A stretch of DNA of 64,000 bases, from the NCBI RefSeq assembly GCF_020531945.1, contig NZ_JAJATZ010000002.1, forward strand, positions 519,074-583,073. The letters are read 5' to 3'. Both the position numbers and the translations under genes were made by a program. Position 1 is the first letter of the stretch; every line of letters starts with the position of its first letter. Origin of the DNA: Loktanella gaetbuli. GTDB lineage: Bacteria; Pseudomonadota; Alphaproteobacteria; Rhodobacterales; Rhodobacteraceae. Shown piece after piece: positions 44,116 through 52,876 of the stretch. The notes below the pieces were generated by a model, which worked only from the letters and a program-made list of their open reading frames with translations, had not been told where the DNA came from and ran no database searches.

Positions 44116-44685
44116 ATGACCCTACGACGCTGCGACTGGGCCGGGCATGACCCTGTCTATCAGGCCTACCATGACACCGAATGGGGGGTGCCGGACTACG
44201 ACAGCCGCGCCCTGTTCGAAAAGCTGATCCTGGACGGATTTCAGGCCGGGCTGTCCTGGATCACCATCCTGAAAAAGCGCGACAATTTTCGCACCGCCTT
44301 TGCCGGGTTCGATCCTGACATCATCGCCACTTGGGGCGATGCAGAGGTCGCGCGGCTGCTGGCCGATCCTGGCATCGTGCGCCACCGCGGCAAGATCGAG
44401 GGGGCGATCAAGAACGCCCGCGCCTACCAGAAAATCGAGGCGGATCAGGGTTTCAGCAATTTCCTGTGGTCCTATGTCGATGGCAAGCCGCTGCAAACCT
44501 ATCGTGCGACCATGGCCGACGTGCCTGCGCAGACGCCGCTGTCGCAACAGGTCTCGAAGGACCTGAAAAAGGCGGGTTTCACGTTTTGCGGGCCGACGAT
44601 CGTCTATGCGTTCATGCAGGCGTGCGGGTTAGTCAACGATCACATCGTCGATTGCCATCGTCACGCAGCACTTACCAACGGCTAA
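44116..44685 (+). CDS. tag: DNA-3-methyladenine glycosylase I
   Basis: About 189 residues. It begins TLRRCDWAGHDPVYQAYHDTEWG, the family start with the first Cys zinc ligand and the His. The middle has LILDGFQAGLSWITILKKRDNF with the catalytic Glu-like region. The C-terminus HIVDCHRH carries the remaining zinc ligands. The enzyme removes 3-methyladenine from alkylated DNA. GAGGACTGCAAA lies directly before the ATG at 44116, so I prefer it to 44095. Its end overlaps moaE tail to tail by 14 bases. Confidence 0.94.
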   Translation: MTLRRCDWAGHDPVYQAYHDTEWGVPDYDSRALFEKLILDGFQAGLSWITILKKRDNFRTAFAGFDPDIIATWGDAEVARLLADPGIVRHRGKIEGAIKNARAYQKIEADQGFSNFLWSYVDGKPLQTYRATMADVPAQTPLSQQVSKDLKKAGFTFCGPTIVYAFMQACGLVNDHIVDCHRHAALTNG

Positions 44686-45112
44686 GCGCGTCCTCGTCGG
44701 CATCCTTGGCGGCGACCCAATCCGCACCGTCGGCGGTCACTTCCTTTTTCCAGAACGGCGCGCGGGATTTCAGGTAATCCATCAGAAAATCGGCTGCGGC
44801 AAAGGCATCGGCGCGATGTGCAGAGGCTGTCGCAACCATCATGATCGGATCGCCGGGGGCCAATTGACCGAACCGGTGTATCACCAGCGCATCGTTCAGG
44901 TTCCAGCGGGTCACGGCCTCGGACACCAGTGCGGTGATCGCGCGTTCCGTCATGCCGGGATAGTGTTCGATCAACATGTGCCGCAGACCACCGTCCACAT
45001 CGCGTACCACGCCCGTGAAACTGACCACGGCCCCCGCACCGGGCGCATCGGCCGTGAACCGGTCCAGTTCGGCACCGGCACCGAATGCCGCCTCTTGAAT
45101 GCGGACTGCCAT
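44672..45112 (-). CDS. moaE: Molybdopterin synthase catalytic subunit
   Basis: 146 residues. The family signature FTGVVRDVDGGLRHMLIEHYPGMTE and the later VIHRFGQLAPGDPIMMVATASAHR and FLMDYLKSRAPFWKKE are present. The Lys pair in FWKKE is the expected catalytic Lys region. MoaE converts precursor Z to molybdopterin with thiocarboxylated MoaD. It begins at the last base of moaD. The end overlaps tag by 14 bases. Confidence 0.95.
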   Translation of the reverse strand: MAVRIQEAAFGAGAELDRFTADAPGAGAVVSFTGVVRDVDGGLRHMLIEHYPGMTERAITALVSEAVTRWNLNDALVIHRFGQLAPGDPIMMVATASAHRADAFAAADFLMDYLKSRAPFWKKEVTADGADWVAAKDADEDALSRW

Positions 45113-45357
45113 CAGCCCCCCGTCATCGGCGGAAAGAAAGCGACCTCGCGCACGCCTGCCAGAGGCGCATCAAAATCGGTCAGCTCCTGATCCAGCGCCA
45201 CCCGCAGCGCCGTGATATCGGCAAAGGCCACCGCATACCGGTCTTCGCGGGCGCAGAGTTCCGCCACCAGATCGGCCACGGTCGCGGCCTCAGTCTGGAT
45301 CGTCTCGCGTGGCAGGCCGATGCGTTCGCGCACCCATGCAAAATACATAATATCCAT
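45112..45357 (-). CDS. moaD: Molybdopterin synthase sulfur-carrier subunit
   Basis: 81 residues, a ubiquitin-like fold. The C-terminal Gly-Gly (FFPPMTGG) is the site that is thiocarboxylated to carry sulfur to MoaE. It begins DIMYFAWVRERIGLPRETI, typical for the family. It overlaps moaE by one base, and pgsA precedes it with one base between stop and start, so pgsA-moaD-moaE form one operon. Confidence 0.95.
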   Translation of the reverse strand: MDIMYFAWVRERIGLPRETIQTEAATVADLVAELCAREDRYAVAFADITALRVALDQELTDFDAPLAGVREVAFFPPMTGG

Positions 45358-45358
45358 G

Positions 45359-46021
45359 TCAGCTATCCTTGAGATAGGGCAATGCCTTGCGGAAATAATC
45401 CCATCCCGTCAGCAATGTCAGCAGTGCCGCGATCCACAATCCCGTGATGCCCGCATACCATGACAGCATCATGCCCCAGTATTTCCAGACCAAGCCCAGC
45501 TCGTCCGGCAGATTGCCCGTCAGTATTGCGTCGCGGGTCTGGGCATCCATGCCAAAGGTCTGCATCCCGAGGTAGTGCTCAAACGCACCCGTTGCGAAGA
45601 GCAGCGCAATCGCGATCATCTGTGCCGTGGTTTTCCATTTTGCCATCTGGGTCACCTTGAGCGTTCCGGCGGTATCCCCCAAAAATTCACGCAGGCCAGA
45701 CACGAACACTTCACGGAAAATGATCAGCGTGGCGGGCAACAGGATCCACGGATTCATGCCGGAAAACCCGGTGATGACCAGTAGCGCGATAACCACCATC
45801 GCCTTGTCCGCAATCGGATCCAGCATCGCACCCAGCTTGGTTTCCTGCCCCCAGGCCCGCGCCAGATAGCCGTCCAGGAAATCCGTCAGCGCCGCACCAC
45901 TGAACAAAATCAGCGCAAACCAGTCCGCCCAAGGCCGATTGAAATACAAGAACATGACCGCCACCGCAGGCGCGGCCAGCAGGCGCAAAATCGTCAGGAT
46001 ATTCGGCAGGTTCAATGTCAT
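45359..46021 (-). CDS. pgsA: CDP-diacylglycerol-glycerol-3-phosphate 3-phosphatidyltransferase
   Basis: 220 residues with about five membrane segments. The CDP-alcohol phosphatidyltransferase motif D-x2-D-G-x2-A-R-x8-G-x3-D-x3-D is visible in DFLDGYLARAWGQETKLGAM and the following LDPIADKAM. The enzyme makes phosphatidylglycerophosphate, precursor of phosphatidylglycerol and cardiolipin. Its N-terminus NLPNILTILRLLAAPAVAV is also characteristic. It is the first gene of an operon with moaD and moaE and lies downstream of uvrC. Confidence 0.95.
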   Translation of the reverse strand: MTLNLPNILTILRLLAAPAVAVMFLYFNRPWADWFALILFSGAALTDFLDGYLARAWGQETKLGAMLDPIADKAMVVIALLVITGFSGMNPWILLPATLIIFREVFVSGLREFLGDTAGTLKVTQMAKWKTTAQMIAIALLFATGAFEHYLGMQTFGMDAQTRDAILTGNLPDELGLVWKYWGMMLSWYAGITGLWIAALLTLLTGWDYFRKALPYLKDS

Positions 46022-46086
46022 GGCGTAGTCATAGCTGCACCGGCCCCGTTAGGCCAGATCAGGCAACAGTTCACCTTTCGCTGTTT

Positions 46087-46132
46087 TCAAAATATCCCGG
46101 GGGACGGCCGCAGGCCGGGGGGCAGCGCCCCC
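46087..46132. repeat. REP-like GC-rich double hairpin next to the uvrC stop
   Basis: On the minus strand, starting at the uvrC stop codon, are GGGGGCGCTGCCCCC (stem-loop), then GGCCTGCGGCC (stem-loop), then GTCCCCCGGGATATTTT. This layout looks like a repeated 3'-end element I have seen downstream of many Rhodobacteraceae genes. The final part has a short T/A-rich stretch, so it may serve as a terminator. Only one copy is recognised in this window. Confidence 0.5.
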
Positions 46133-48004
46133 TCACCCGTTTTCGTGAAAATAATCATAGATCGTCTGGGCGATGTTCTGACTGATCCCGTCCACCGCCT
46201 GCAAATCGGCAACATTGGCGCGCGCCACCGCCTTGGCCGACCCGAAATGCGCCAGCAGCGCACGTTTGCGCCCGGCCCCGACACCGGGCACATCATCCAA
46301 TGGCGTGGCCCCGATCGCCTTGGACCGTTTCGCGCGGTGCGTGCCGATGGCGAAACGGTGCACCTCGTCGCGCATCCGCTGGATGAAATAAAGAACCGGG
46401 TCGTTATGGCGCAGCGCCATGACCGATTTCCCGGTGCGGTGGAATTCTTCCTTGCCCGCATCGCGGTCGATGCCCTTGGCGACCCCGACCATCGGCACGT
46501 CACCGACTCCCAGCTCTTCCATGATCTCGCGCACGGCGCTGACCTGCCCTGCCCCGCCATCGATCAGCAACAGGTCGGGCCAACTGCCTGCTTGCCGGTC
46601 GGGATCCTCTTTCAGCAGACGCTGGAACCGGCGGGTCAGCACCTCTTTCATCATGCCGAAATCGTCACCCGGCGTCAGGTCATCGCCGCGAATGTTGAAT
46701 TTGCGATATTGGTTTTTCTCGAACCCCTCGGGTCCGACAACGACCATCGCACCCACCGCATGCGCCCCCTGGATGTGAGAGTTGTCATAGACTTCGACCC
46801 GCTGCGGCACCTTTGGCAAATCGAATGCTTCGGCCACGCCTTTCAACAACCGACCTTGTGTCGCCGTCTCGCTCATCTTGCGGGCCAGGCTTTCGCGGGC
46901 GTTGCGCAGCGCACCCTGAACAAGGTCGGCCTTTTCACCGCGCTGCGGCACGATGATCTCGACCTTGCGGCCCAGGCGGTCGGACAACGCCTGCACCATC
47001 AGATCGTCGTTATCCAGACCGTGGCTCAGGATCAGCGCGCGGGGCGGGTCGCGGTCGGAATAGAATTGCCCGACAAAGGCCTCGATCACCTCTGACGGGT
47101 CCTCGTCGCCGCTGATCCGGGGGTAATAGTCGTGATTGCCCCAGTTCTGACCGGCCCGGATAAAAAACACCTGCACGCAAGCCTGCCCGCCGTCGAGATG
47201 CAGGCCCATGACATCAGCTTCTTCGACATTCTTGGGATTGATGCCTTGGGTCGATTGCACCTGTGTCAACGCCTTGATCCGGTCGCGCATGGCGGCTGCG
47301 CGTTCGAATTCCATCGCCTCGGATGCGGCGTTCATGTCCGCGGCCAGTTTTTCCTGAATCCCCTTGGTCCGGCCTTGCAGAAATGCCTGCGCGTCCTTCA
47401 CCGATCGTGCGTAGTCCTCAGCGCTGATATGCCCGACACAAGGACCGCTGCACCGTTTGATCTGGTATTGCAGGCAGGGCCGCGTGCGCGTCTCGAAATC
47501 CTGATCCGTGCAGTTGCGCAGCAGGAACACGCGCTGCAACTGGTTCAGCGTGCGGTTCACGGCACCAGCACCCGCAAAGGGTCCATAGTAGTCGCCCTTT
47601 TCCTTTTTCGCCCCGCGATGTTTCTTGATCTGCGGATAGGTGTGGCCTGTCGTGACCAGAATGTTGGGAAAGGATTTGTCGTCACGCAGCAGCACGTTGT
47701 AGCGCGGCTTGAGCTGCTTGATCAGGTTCTGCTCCAGCAGCAGCGCCTCGGTCTCCGTCTTGGTCGTGAGGAACATCATTGACGACGTTTCCTGAATCAT
47801 CCGCGCGATCCGGCGTGAATGCTGCGGCGACGGCCGGGAATAATTGCTGACCCGCGCCTTGAGATTGCGCGCCTTGCCGACATAAAGAACACGGCTTTCG
47901 TCATCCAGCATGCGGTAAACGCCGGGCGAGGAGTCCAGCGTGCGCAGATAGGATGCGATAAGATCATAGCCGGTCTTGGCAGGTTTGGTCTTGGCGTCGG
48001 TCAT
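46133..48004 (-). CDS. uvrC: UvrABC system protein C (excinuclease subunit)
   Basis: 623 residues, the full UvrC length. The N-terminal GIY-YIG nuclease domain has SSPGVYRMLDDESRVLYVGK and RNLKARVSNYSR. A UVR-like motif follows near residue 215. The central RNase H-like nuclease domain has YDNSHIQGAHAVGAMVVVG and LLIDGGAGQV with its catalytic Asp. The C-terminal helix-hairpin-helix pair is in DVPGVGAGRKRALLAHFGS and DLQAVDGISQNIAQTIYDYF. The enzyme makes both incisions in nucleotide excision repair. Confidence 0.96.
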   Translation of the reverse strand: MTDAKTKPAKTGYDLIASYLRTLDSSPGVYRMLDDESRVLYVGKARNLKARVSNYSRPSPQHSRRIARMIQETSSMMFLTTKTETEALLLEQNLIKQLKPRYNVLLRDDKSFPNILVTTGHTYPQIKKHRGAKKEKGDYYGPFAGAGAVNRTLNQLQRVFLLRNCTDQDFETRTRPCLQYQIKRCSGPCVGHISAEDYARSVKDAQAFLQGRTKGIQEKLAADMNAASEAMEFERAAAMRDRIKALTQVQSTQGINPKNVEEADVMGLHLDGGQACVQVFFIRAGQNWGNHDYYPRISGDEDPSEVIEAFVGQFYSDRDPPRALILSHGLDNDDLMVQALSDRLGRKVEIIVPQRGEKADLVQGALRNARESLARKMSETATQGRLLKGVAEAFDLPKVPQRVEVYDNSHIQGAHAVGAMVVVGPEGFEKNQYRKFNIRGDDLTPGDDFGMMKEVLTRRFQRLLKEDPDRQAGSWPDLLLIDGGAGQVSAVREIMEELGVGDVPMVGVAKGIDRDAGKEEFHRTGKSVMALRHNDPVLYFIQRMRDEVHRFAIGTHRAKRSKAIGATPLDDVPGVGAGRKRALLAHFGSAKAVARANVADLQAVDGISQNIAQTIYDYFHENG

Positions 48005-48299
48005 TCCGGGGTCCGTCAGATGGTCTGCGATTCGAAGCCGCCGTGTAACGATAACCGCGCCATCGCAAGATGAAAGGCATCCACCGTTTCTGTGGATAAC
48101 TCCGTGGGCAAAAGCCTGTGAGGTGGGAAAAAGTTAACGATTACGTCTACTTCAGCAACCTGCCTTATTTTGAGGCATCCACTTAAAGCCCTGAAATTAA
48201 ATATATTTTTTATTACAAATTTGTAAACTGCTGTTGTTAAACAGAATTTACTAACGCCACGGAAGGCTGCAAACCAAGGTGCACAACTCAAGTGTCAGG
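48005..48299. other. AT-rich intergenic region upstream of uvrC
   Basis: This 295-base stretch holds no convincing gene. Positions 48160-48255 are AT-rich in a high-GC neighbourhood and include runs such as ATATATTTTTTATTAC. A nested inverted repeat lies at 48223-48251: outer arms GTAAA and TTTAC, inner arms CTGTT and AACAG. It may hold the uvrC promoter and a regulator site. TTAA-N7-TTAC at 48237-48251 is one base from the CtrA pattern TTAA-N7-TTAA, which is weak evidence. A 91-codon open frame at 48016-48291 on the minus strand has no family-like sequence. Confidence 0.5.
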
Positions 48300-49079
48300 C
48301 TACTCTGACACCATCGCATCGGGCGTTTCCCACCCCAGATGCTGACCGCCGTCCACGGTCATCAACTGCCCCGTGACGGCGCGTGCGTCCAGCAGGTAAC
48401 CCAGCGCTGCGACGATCTCTTGCGGACTTGCGCCACGCGACAGCACCGTGGCGGCGCGCTGCTGCGCAAAATCCGACGCAGATTGCCGTGCGCCCTGCAA
48501 CGTCGGTCCGGGTGCGATTGCGTTGACCCGGACGCGAGGGGCCAGCGCCTGTGCGCTAGTCTGGGTCAGGGTCCACAATGCCGCCTTGGCCAGCGTGTAG
48601 GTCGTGAACTGGGGCGTCAGTTTCAGCACGCGTTGGTCGACCATGTTCACGATCAGACCTTGCGCCAGCGGCTCGCCCCGGTCGTCTGATCGCGGTTCCG
48701 CAACCTGGGCTGCAAACCCTTGAGTCAGGACGAACGGCGCGCGCAGATTGCTGCCCATGTGCCGGTCCCAACTCTCGCGCGTGGCGGTTTCAAAATCGTC
48801 ACCCTCAAAGATGGAGGCATTGTTGATCAACACCGTCAGCGGCCCGCCCAATGCGCGGGCGGCATCAGGGATCAACGCCGCGGTCGGCCCGTCGTCCAGC
48901 AGATCGGCCCTCACGCAGACCGCCTGCCGGCCCATGGCGCGGACCATGTCCGCCACCTCTTGCGCGGCATCCGCCGAGGTATTGTAGTGGATAGCCACGT
49001 CATAACCCCGAGCAGCCAGCCCCAGCACCATCGCACGTCCCAGCCGCGCGCCACCGCCTGTCACCAACGCACGGGTCAC
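48300..49079 (-). CDS. Short-chain dehydrogenase/reductase (pteridine reductase-like)
   Basis: 259 residues. The NADP site is ALVTGGGARLGRAMVLGLAA at the N-terminus. The substrate Tyr-Lys pair is in FTTYTLAKAALWTLTQTSA (Y-x3-K), with NNASIFEGDDF and the following GSNLRAPFVLTQ. The start pattern and sequence resemble FolM/PTR1-type pteridine reductases, but the substrate is not certain. The GTG at 49079 gives a GTGA overlap with the exchanger stop and fits the family N-terminus; the longer frame from 49199 overlaps the exchanger gene. Confidence 0.88.
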   Translation of the reverse strand: MTRALVTGGGARLGRAMVLGLAARGYDVAIHYNTSADAAQEVADMVRAMGRQAVCVRADLLDDGPTAALIPDAARALGGPLTVLINNASIFEGDDFETATRESWDRHMGSNLRAPFVLTQGFAAQVAEPRSDDRGEPLAQGLIVNMVDQRVLKLTPQFTTYTLAKAALWTLTQTSAQALAPRVRVNAIAPGPTLQGARQSASDFAQQRAATVLSRGASPQEIVAALGYLLDARAVTGQLMTVDGGQHLGWETPDAMVSE

Positions 49080-50029
49080 AGCAGCGACCAGACATAGACG
49101 ATATAGCCCAGCGTCAGCGCCACGCCCCAGATCCGGGTGATGTTCATCCGCATGAAGACGAACGGGATCAGCAGCAAGGACGCACCAGCCATGACCCACA
49201 GATCGAATCGCAGGAATTGGGCATCCACGGGGATCGGTCCGAACAGCGTCGCAATGCCAATGATCGCGAGCAGGTTGAACATGTTTGACCCGATCACGTT
49301 GCCCAGGGCCACATCGGCCTGGCGGCGCAGGGCCGCCATGACGGTCGTCGCCAGTTCGGGCAACGACGTGCCAAGCGCCACGAGTGTCAGGCCGATCACA
49401 CTGTCCGACAGGCCGAAATCCTTCGCGATCGTGGTGGCACCCCGGATCAGCATTTCAGCACCGACCGGCAGACCGATCAGGCCGGCGATTAGGAACACCG
49501 CAATCAATGTCCCACTCATCTCTGGGTCTGCACCCTCCAGATCGTCGGTATCGTCCAATGCCGCGGCAGCGGCGTCTGCTGCACGCGCGCGACGCGCCTG
49601 CTGGAACGACCAGCCCAGCATCAGCGCGAGGCCGGCCAGCAGGATCACACCCGAAATCCAGGTCAGCACACCCAGAAAGCACAACGCGATAAACAAGGCA
49701 GAGGCGACCAGCATCTGCACGTAGCTGGACCGCGTGTCATGTTCCGCAGTGTGCATCGTTGCCAGCAACGCAGGCACGCCCAGAACCAGCAGGATGTTGG
49801 CGGTGTTCGACCCCACGACATTGCCCAGCGCCAGCCCCGGCACACCGTCGATCACGGATTTCACGGAAATCAGCAGCTCTGGCGCGGATGTGCCGAACGC
49901 CACGATGGTCAACGACACGATCAGCGCGGGCACACCCAGCCGCAGCGACAGGTTGACCGCGCCCTTGACCAAGGCGTCACCTGCAAACAGCAGAATGACC
50001 AGACCCACGACGACAAGAATCCATTCCAT
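49076..50029 (-). CDS. Calcium/sodium antiporter (CaCA family)
   Basis: 317 residues with ten membrane segments. The two alpha-repeat motifs of the Ca/cation antiporter family are visible: VAFGTSAPELLISVKSVIDG with GNVVGSNTANILLVLG, and VALGTSLPELATTVMAALR with GNVIGSNMFNLLAIIG. The central cytoplasmic loop is short and acidic. It resembles YrbG. The start overlaps the stop of the 55-residue protein gene by one base, and the stop overlaps the SDR gene by GTGA. Confidence 0.93.
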   Translation of the reverse strand: MEWILVVVGLVILLFAGDALVKGAVNLSLRLGVPALIVSLTIVAFGTSAPELLISVKSVIDGVPGLALGNVVGSNTANILLVLGVPALLATMHTAEHDTRSSYVQMLVASALFIALCFLGVLTWISGVILLAGLALMLGWSFQQARRARAADAAAAALDDTDDLEGADPEMSGTLIAVFLIAGLIGLPVGAEMLIRGATTIAKDFGLSDSVIGLTLVALGTSLPELATTVMAALRRQADVALGNVIGSNMFNLLAIIGIATLFGPIPVDAQFLRFDLWVMAGASLLLIPFVFMRMNITRIWGVALTLGYIVYVWSLL

Positions 50030-50196
50030 CAGGGATGCCCTTTTTCACAGGGGCAAGGCCCCTTGCCGATGCGGTAGCGACCGCAGTTTTTACATTTTGC
50101 GTCCGCCAGCCGTTGCTGCCCCGGAAAGCGCAGCTTGCCGAAAATGCCAAGCACGACCATGCCGACCAGAAAGATGGCGACCGCCTTGATGATCAT
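50029..50196 (-). CDS. 55-residue membrane protein with zinc-ribbon-like Cys motif
   Basis: This small gene has an ATG at 50196 directly after the TAG of the S49 peptidase gene and a TGA overlapping the exchanger ATG by one base. The product starts MIIKAVAIFLVGMVVLGIFG (one membrane helix), followed by a basic segment and AKCKNCGRYRIGKGLAPCEK, a C-x2-C...C pattern that could bind zinc with the His near the C-terminus (KGHP). The arrangement of adjoining stops and starts supports translation. I know of no characterised homologue. It may assist the adjacent S49 peptidase or the exchanger. Confidence 0.75.
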   Translation of the reverse strand: MIIKAVAIFLVGMVVLGIFGKLRFPGQQRLADAKCKNCGRYRIGKGPCPCEKGHP

Positions 50197-50991
50197 CTAC
50201 AGACCGTACCGTGCGAATGCGGCGCGGTCCTCGACCGTGCCGATTGCGTCGCCGATGATCCGCGCGCCCAGACGCTGAAACAGCGACTTTTTCGGGCCAT
50301 AGCGGCGGAACCGCGTCTTGTCGCCGAATTCAGCCTTCATCACCGGGATCAGGTGACCCAGACCGTCGACCAGACCCTTGTCCACCGCCTTTTGCCCGAT
50401 CCAGACCTCGCCGGAAAAGATCGCCGGATCGTCGTCCAGATGCGCCTCGCGGCGGGATTTGACGTAGTCGATGAAAATGCCGTGCAGATCGTCCAGCCAG
50501 CCTTTCAGTCGGGTGACGTCCTCTTCTTTTTCGGGGCGGAACGGGTCCAGCATGGATTTCGACGTCCCTGCCGTATGCACCCGACGTTCCACGCCGTAGC
50601 GCCCGATCAGGTCATGCAGGCCAAAGCCTGCGGAAATCACGCCGATGGACCCCACGATACTGCCCTGATCGGCATAGATTTCATCCGCAGCGCAGGCCAG
50701 CCAGTAACCGCCAGAGGCGGCCACGTCCTCGACAAAGGCATAGACCGGAACGTTCTTTTCCTGCGACAGCCGCCGGATCCGTGCTGCGATCAACGATGAC
50801 TGCACGGGGCTGCCGCCTGGACAGTTGATCTGCAAGGCAACGGCCTTGGGACTGCCCTTGGTAAAGGCTTTTTGCAGCACTGCAGCGAGGCTGGGATCAT
50901 CCAGACCACGCCCGGTGGTCGTGATCGCGCCTTGCAGGCGCACCACATTCACCACAGGATCGGATTTCATAAACGGGAGGATGTTTTTCAT
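50197..50991 (-). CDS. S49 family peptidase (SppA/SohB-like)
   Basis: 264 residues. The Ser nucleophile is in EDVAASGGYWLACAADEIYA, preceded by the LQINCPGGSPVQSSLIAARI block typical of S49 enzymes. The catalytic Lys is expected near YVKSRREAH or KGLVDGLG. It lacks the long N-terminal domain of E. coli SppA, as in the short alphaproteobacterial and archaeal forms. It should cleave signal peptides or membrane-protein remnants. It is followed by the 55-residue membrane protein gene with no gap. Confidence 0.9.
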   Translation of the reverse strand: MKNILPFMKSDPVVNVVRLQGAITTTGRGLDDPSLAAVLQKAFTKGSPKAVALQINCPGGSPVQSSLIAARIRRLSQEKNVPVYAFVEDVAASGGYWLACAADEIYADQGSIVGSIGVISAGFGLHDLIGRYGVERRVHTAGTSKSMLDPFRPEKEEDVTRLKGWLDDLHGIFIDYVKSRREAHLDDDPAIFSGEVWIGQKAVDKGLVDGLGHLIPVMKAEFGDKTRFRRYGPKKSLFQRLGARIIGDAIGTVEDRAAFARYGL

Positions 50992-51029
50992 CCCCCCGAT
51001 CTAGGCTCCCGGCGGTCCGACGACAAGGC

Positions 51030-51791
51030 TTACTGGCGGATGCGCCAACCGGTGCGGAAAATCCACCATATCGCGGCCATGCAGGCCGCCATGAAAAACG
51101 CGATGGCCGCAAGGCTGATCGCCACCGGCACATCCGCCGTGCCGAAGAACGCCCAGCGGAACCCCGAAATCAGATAGACCACCGGGTTGAACATCGTGAT
51201 CGTCTGCCAGATCGGCGGCAGCATCGTGACCGAATAAAATGACCCACCCAGGAACACGAGTGGCGTGATCACCAGCAAGGGGATCAGTTGCAGTTGTTCG
51301 AAATTGCCCGCCCAGATGCCGATGATGAACCCCAGAAGGGCAAAACTGACGCAGGTCATCAACAAAAACGCGATCATCGCGAAGGGGTGCTGCACGGTAA
51401 TATCGACGAAAAAGAACGCCGTGACAAAGATGATAACCCCGATGAACAACGCCTTGGTCGCCGCAGCCCCCACATAGCCCAAGGTGATTTCCAGAAAATT
51501 CACGGGCGCCGACAGCAGTTCATAGATCGTCCCGATGAATTTCGGGAAATAGATGCCAAAACTGGCGTTGCTGGTCGCCTGCGTCATGACCGACAGCATG
51601 ATCAGCCCCGGCACGATGAACGCGCCATAGCTGACATCCTCGACCGTTTCGATCCGGCTGCCGATGGCCGTGCCGAACACCACGAAATACAGCGACGTCG
51701 ACAGCACCGGACTGATCAGTGACTGCGTCAGTGTCCGGAAAAAGCGGGCCATCTCGAACACATAGATGGCGCGGATCGCGGTCCAGTTCAT
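51030..51791 (-). CDS. ABC-2 type transporter permease
   Basis: 253 residues with six membrane segments, in the DrrB/NodJ-like ABC-2 layout. The conserved region LVVITPLVFLGGSFYSVTML before TM5 is the ABC-2 signature. The first cytoplasmic helix precedes TM1 (MARFFRTLTQSLISPVLSTS). It forms an exporter with the ATP-binding protein downstream of its start: the ATPase stop at 51788 overlaps its start by four bases. Substrate unknown; candidates include drugs or lipids. Confidence 0.92.
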   Translation of the reverse strand: MNWTAIRAIYVFEMARFFRTLTQSLISPVLSTSLYFVVFGTAIGSRIETVEDVSYGAFIVPGLIMLSVMTQATSNASFGIYFPKFIGTIYELLSAPVNFLEITLGYVGAAATKALFIGVIIFVTAFFFVDITVQHPFAMIAFLLMTCVSFALLGFIIGIWAGNFEQLQLIPLLVITPLVFLGGSFYSVTMLPPIWQTITMFNPVVYLISGFRWAFFGTADVPVAISLAAIAFFMAACMAAIWWIFRTGWRIRQ

Positions 51792-52717
51792 GCGCTTTGC
51801 TCCTTGACCAGCGTGGTAAAGATTTCTTCCAGGCTGGATTGTTGGGTTTGCAGGTCCGCCATCCGCAGGCCCGCTGCGTCGAGGTCGTTCAACACGGTGC
51901 GGATACCGGTCCGTTCGGCGCGCGTGTCATAGGTATATGTGACGGCCCGACCATTCGGGGCCAGCACCAGATCATATTTCATCAATGCGTCCGGAATGGT
52001 CTCTACCGGTTCGACCAGATCAACACGCAACTCCTTGCGGCCCATCTGCGACATCATCTCGTCCTTGTTCTGGACCAACAGGATTTCACCCTTGCTGATG
52101 ATGCCCACACGATCGGCGATCGCCTCGGCCTCTTCGATGTAATGCGTGGTCAGGATGATCGTCACGCCATGCGCCTTCAGGTCGGCCACGACATTCCACA
52201 TGTCCTTGCGCAGCTCGACATCGACACCGGCTGTCGGCTCGTCCAGAAACAGGACCCTTGGTTCATGCGCCAGCGCCTTGGCGATCAGGACCCGACGTTT
52301 CATGCCGCCCGACAGCTCCTTGATCTTGGATTTGGCCTTGTCATCGAGGCTGAGCATTTTCAGAACCTCCGCCACACGGGCCGGGTCCTTTTTCTTGCCG
52401 AACAACCCGCGCGAAAACGATACGGTGTTTTCGACCGTCTCAAAGGGTTCCAGATTGATCTCTTGCGGCACCAGGCCGATCAGACTGCGGGCCGCGCGGT
52501 AATCCGTCACTGTGTCATGACCACCGACCATGATTTTTCCCGCCGTTGGGACGGTGATGCCGCAAACGGTCGAAATCAGCGTGGTCTTGCCCGCACCATT
52601 TGGCCCCAGCAACGCCAGGATTTCGCCCTCGGCGATATCCAGATCGACGCCGCGCAGTGCGACAAATCCACTATCGTAGGCCTTGTGCAGGTTTTTGATG
52701 GAAACGATGGCATTCAT
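51788..52717 (-). CDS. ABC transporter ATP-binding protein (ABC-2 exporter)
   Basis: 309 residues. Walker A is LLGPNGAGKTTLISTVCG, the signature is IKELSGGMKRRVLIAKAL and Walker B is VLFLDEPTAGVD, with the later His in LTTHYIEEAE. The C-terminal 90 residues form the regulatory part common to DrrA/CcmA-like exporter ATPases. It works with the permease just downstream, as a likely efflux pump. The two genes overlap by four bases. It is divergent from the CBS gene, with 159 bases between starts. Confidence 0.94.
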   Translation of the reverse strand: MNAIVSIKNLHKAYDSGFVALRGVDLDIAEGEILALLGPNGAGKTTLISTVCGITVPTAGKIMVGGHDTVTDYRAARSLIGLVPQEINLEPFETVENTVSFSRGLFGKKKDPARVAEVLKMLSLDDKAKSKIKELSGGMKRRVLIAKALAHEPRVLFLDEPTAGVDVELRKDMWNVVADLKAHGVTIILTTHYIEEAEAIADRVGIISKGEILLVQNKDEMMSQMGRKELRVDLVEPVETIPDALMKYDLVLAPNGRAVTYTYDTRAERTGIRTVLNDLDAAGLRMADLQTQQSSLEEIFTTLVKEQSA

Positions 52718-52876
52718 CGAGGACGTCCTTTGCCAATTTGCCGCACACTACACAGGCGCTCACCAATGGCAAAGCTGCAATGCCGCACAGTCGCGGCACA
52801 GCTGACGCGCACCAACTTGCCGTATGGTCAAGCTGCATTAGGTCAAATGACACAGTAACAAACAGAGGATCGCGCA

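Noticed and set aside
48016..48291. 91-codon minus-strand frame in the AT-rich region before uvrC
   Set aside because: The sequence has no family resemblance, no good ribosome site and crosses the inverted repeat; I treat the region as intergenic.
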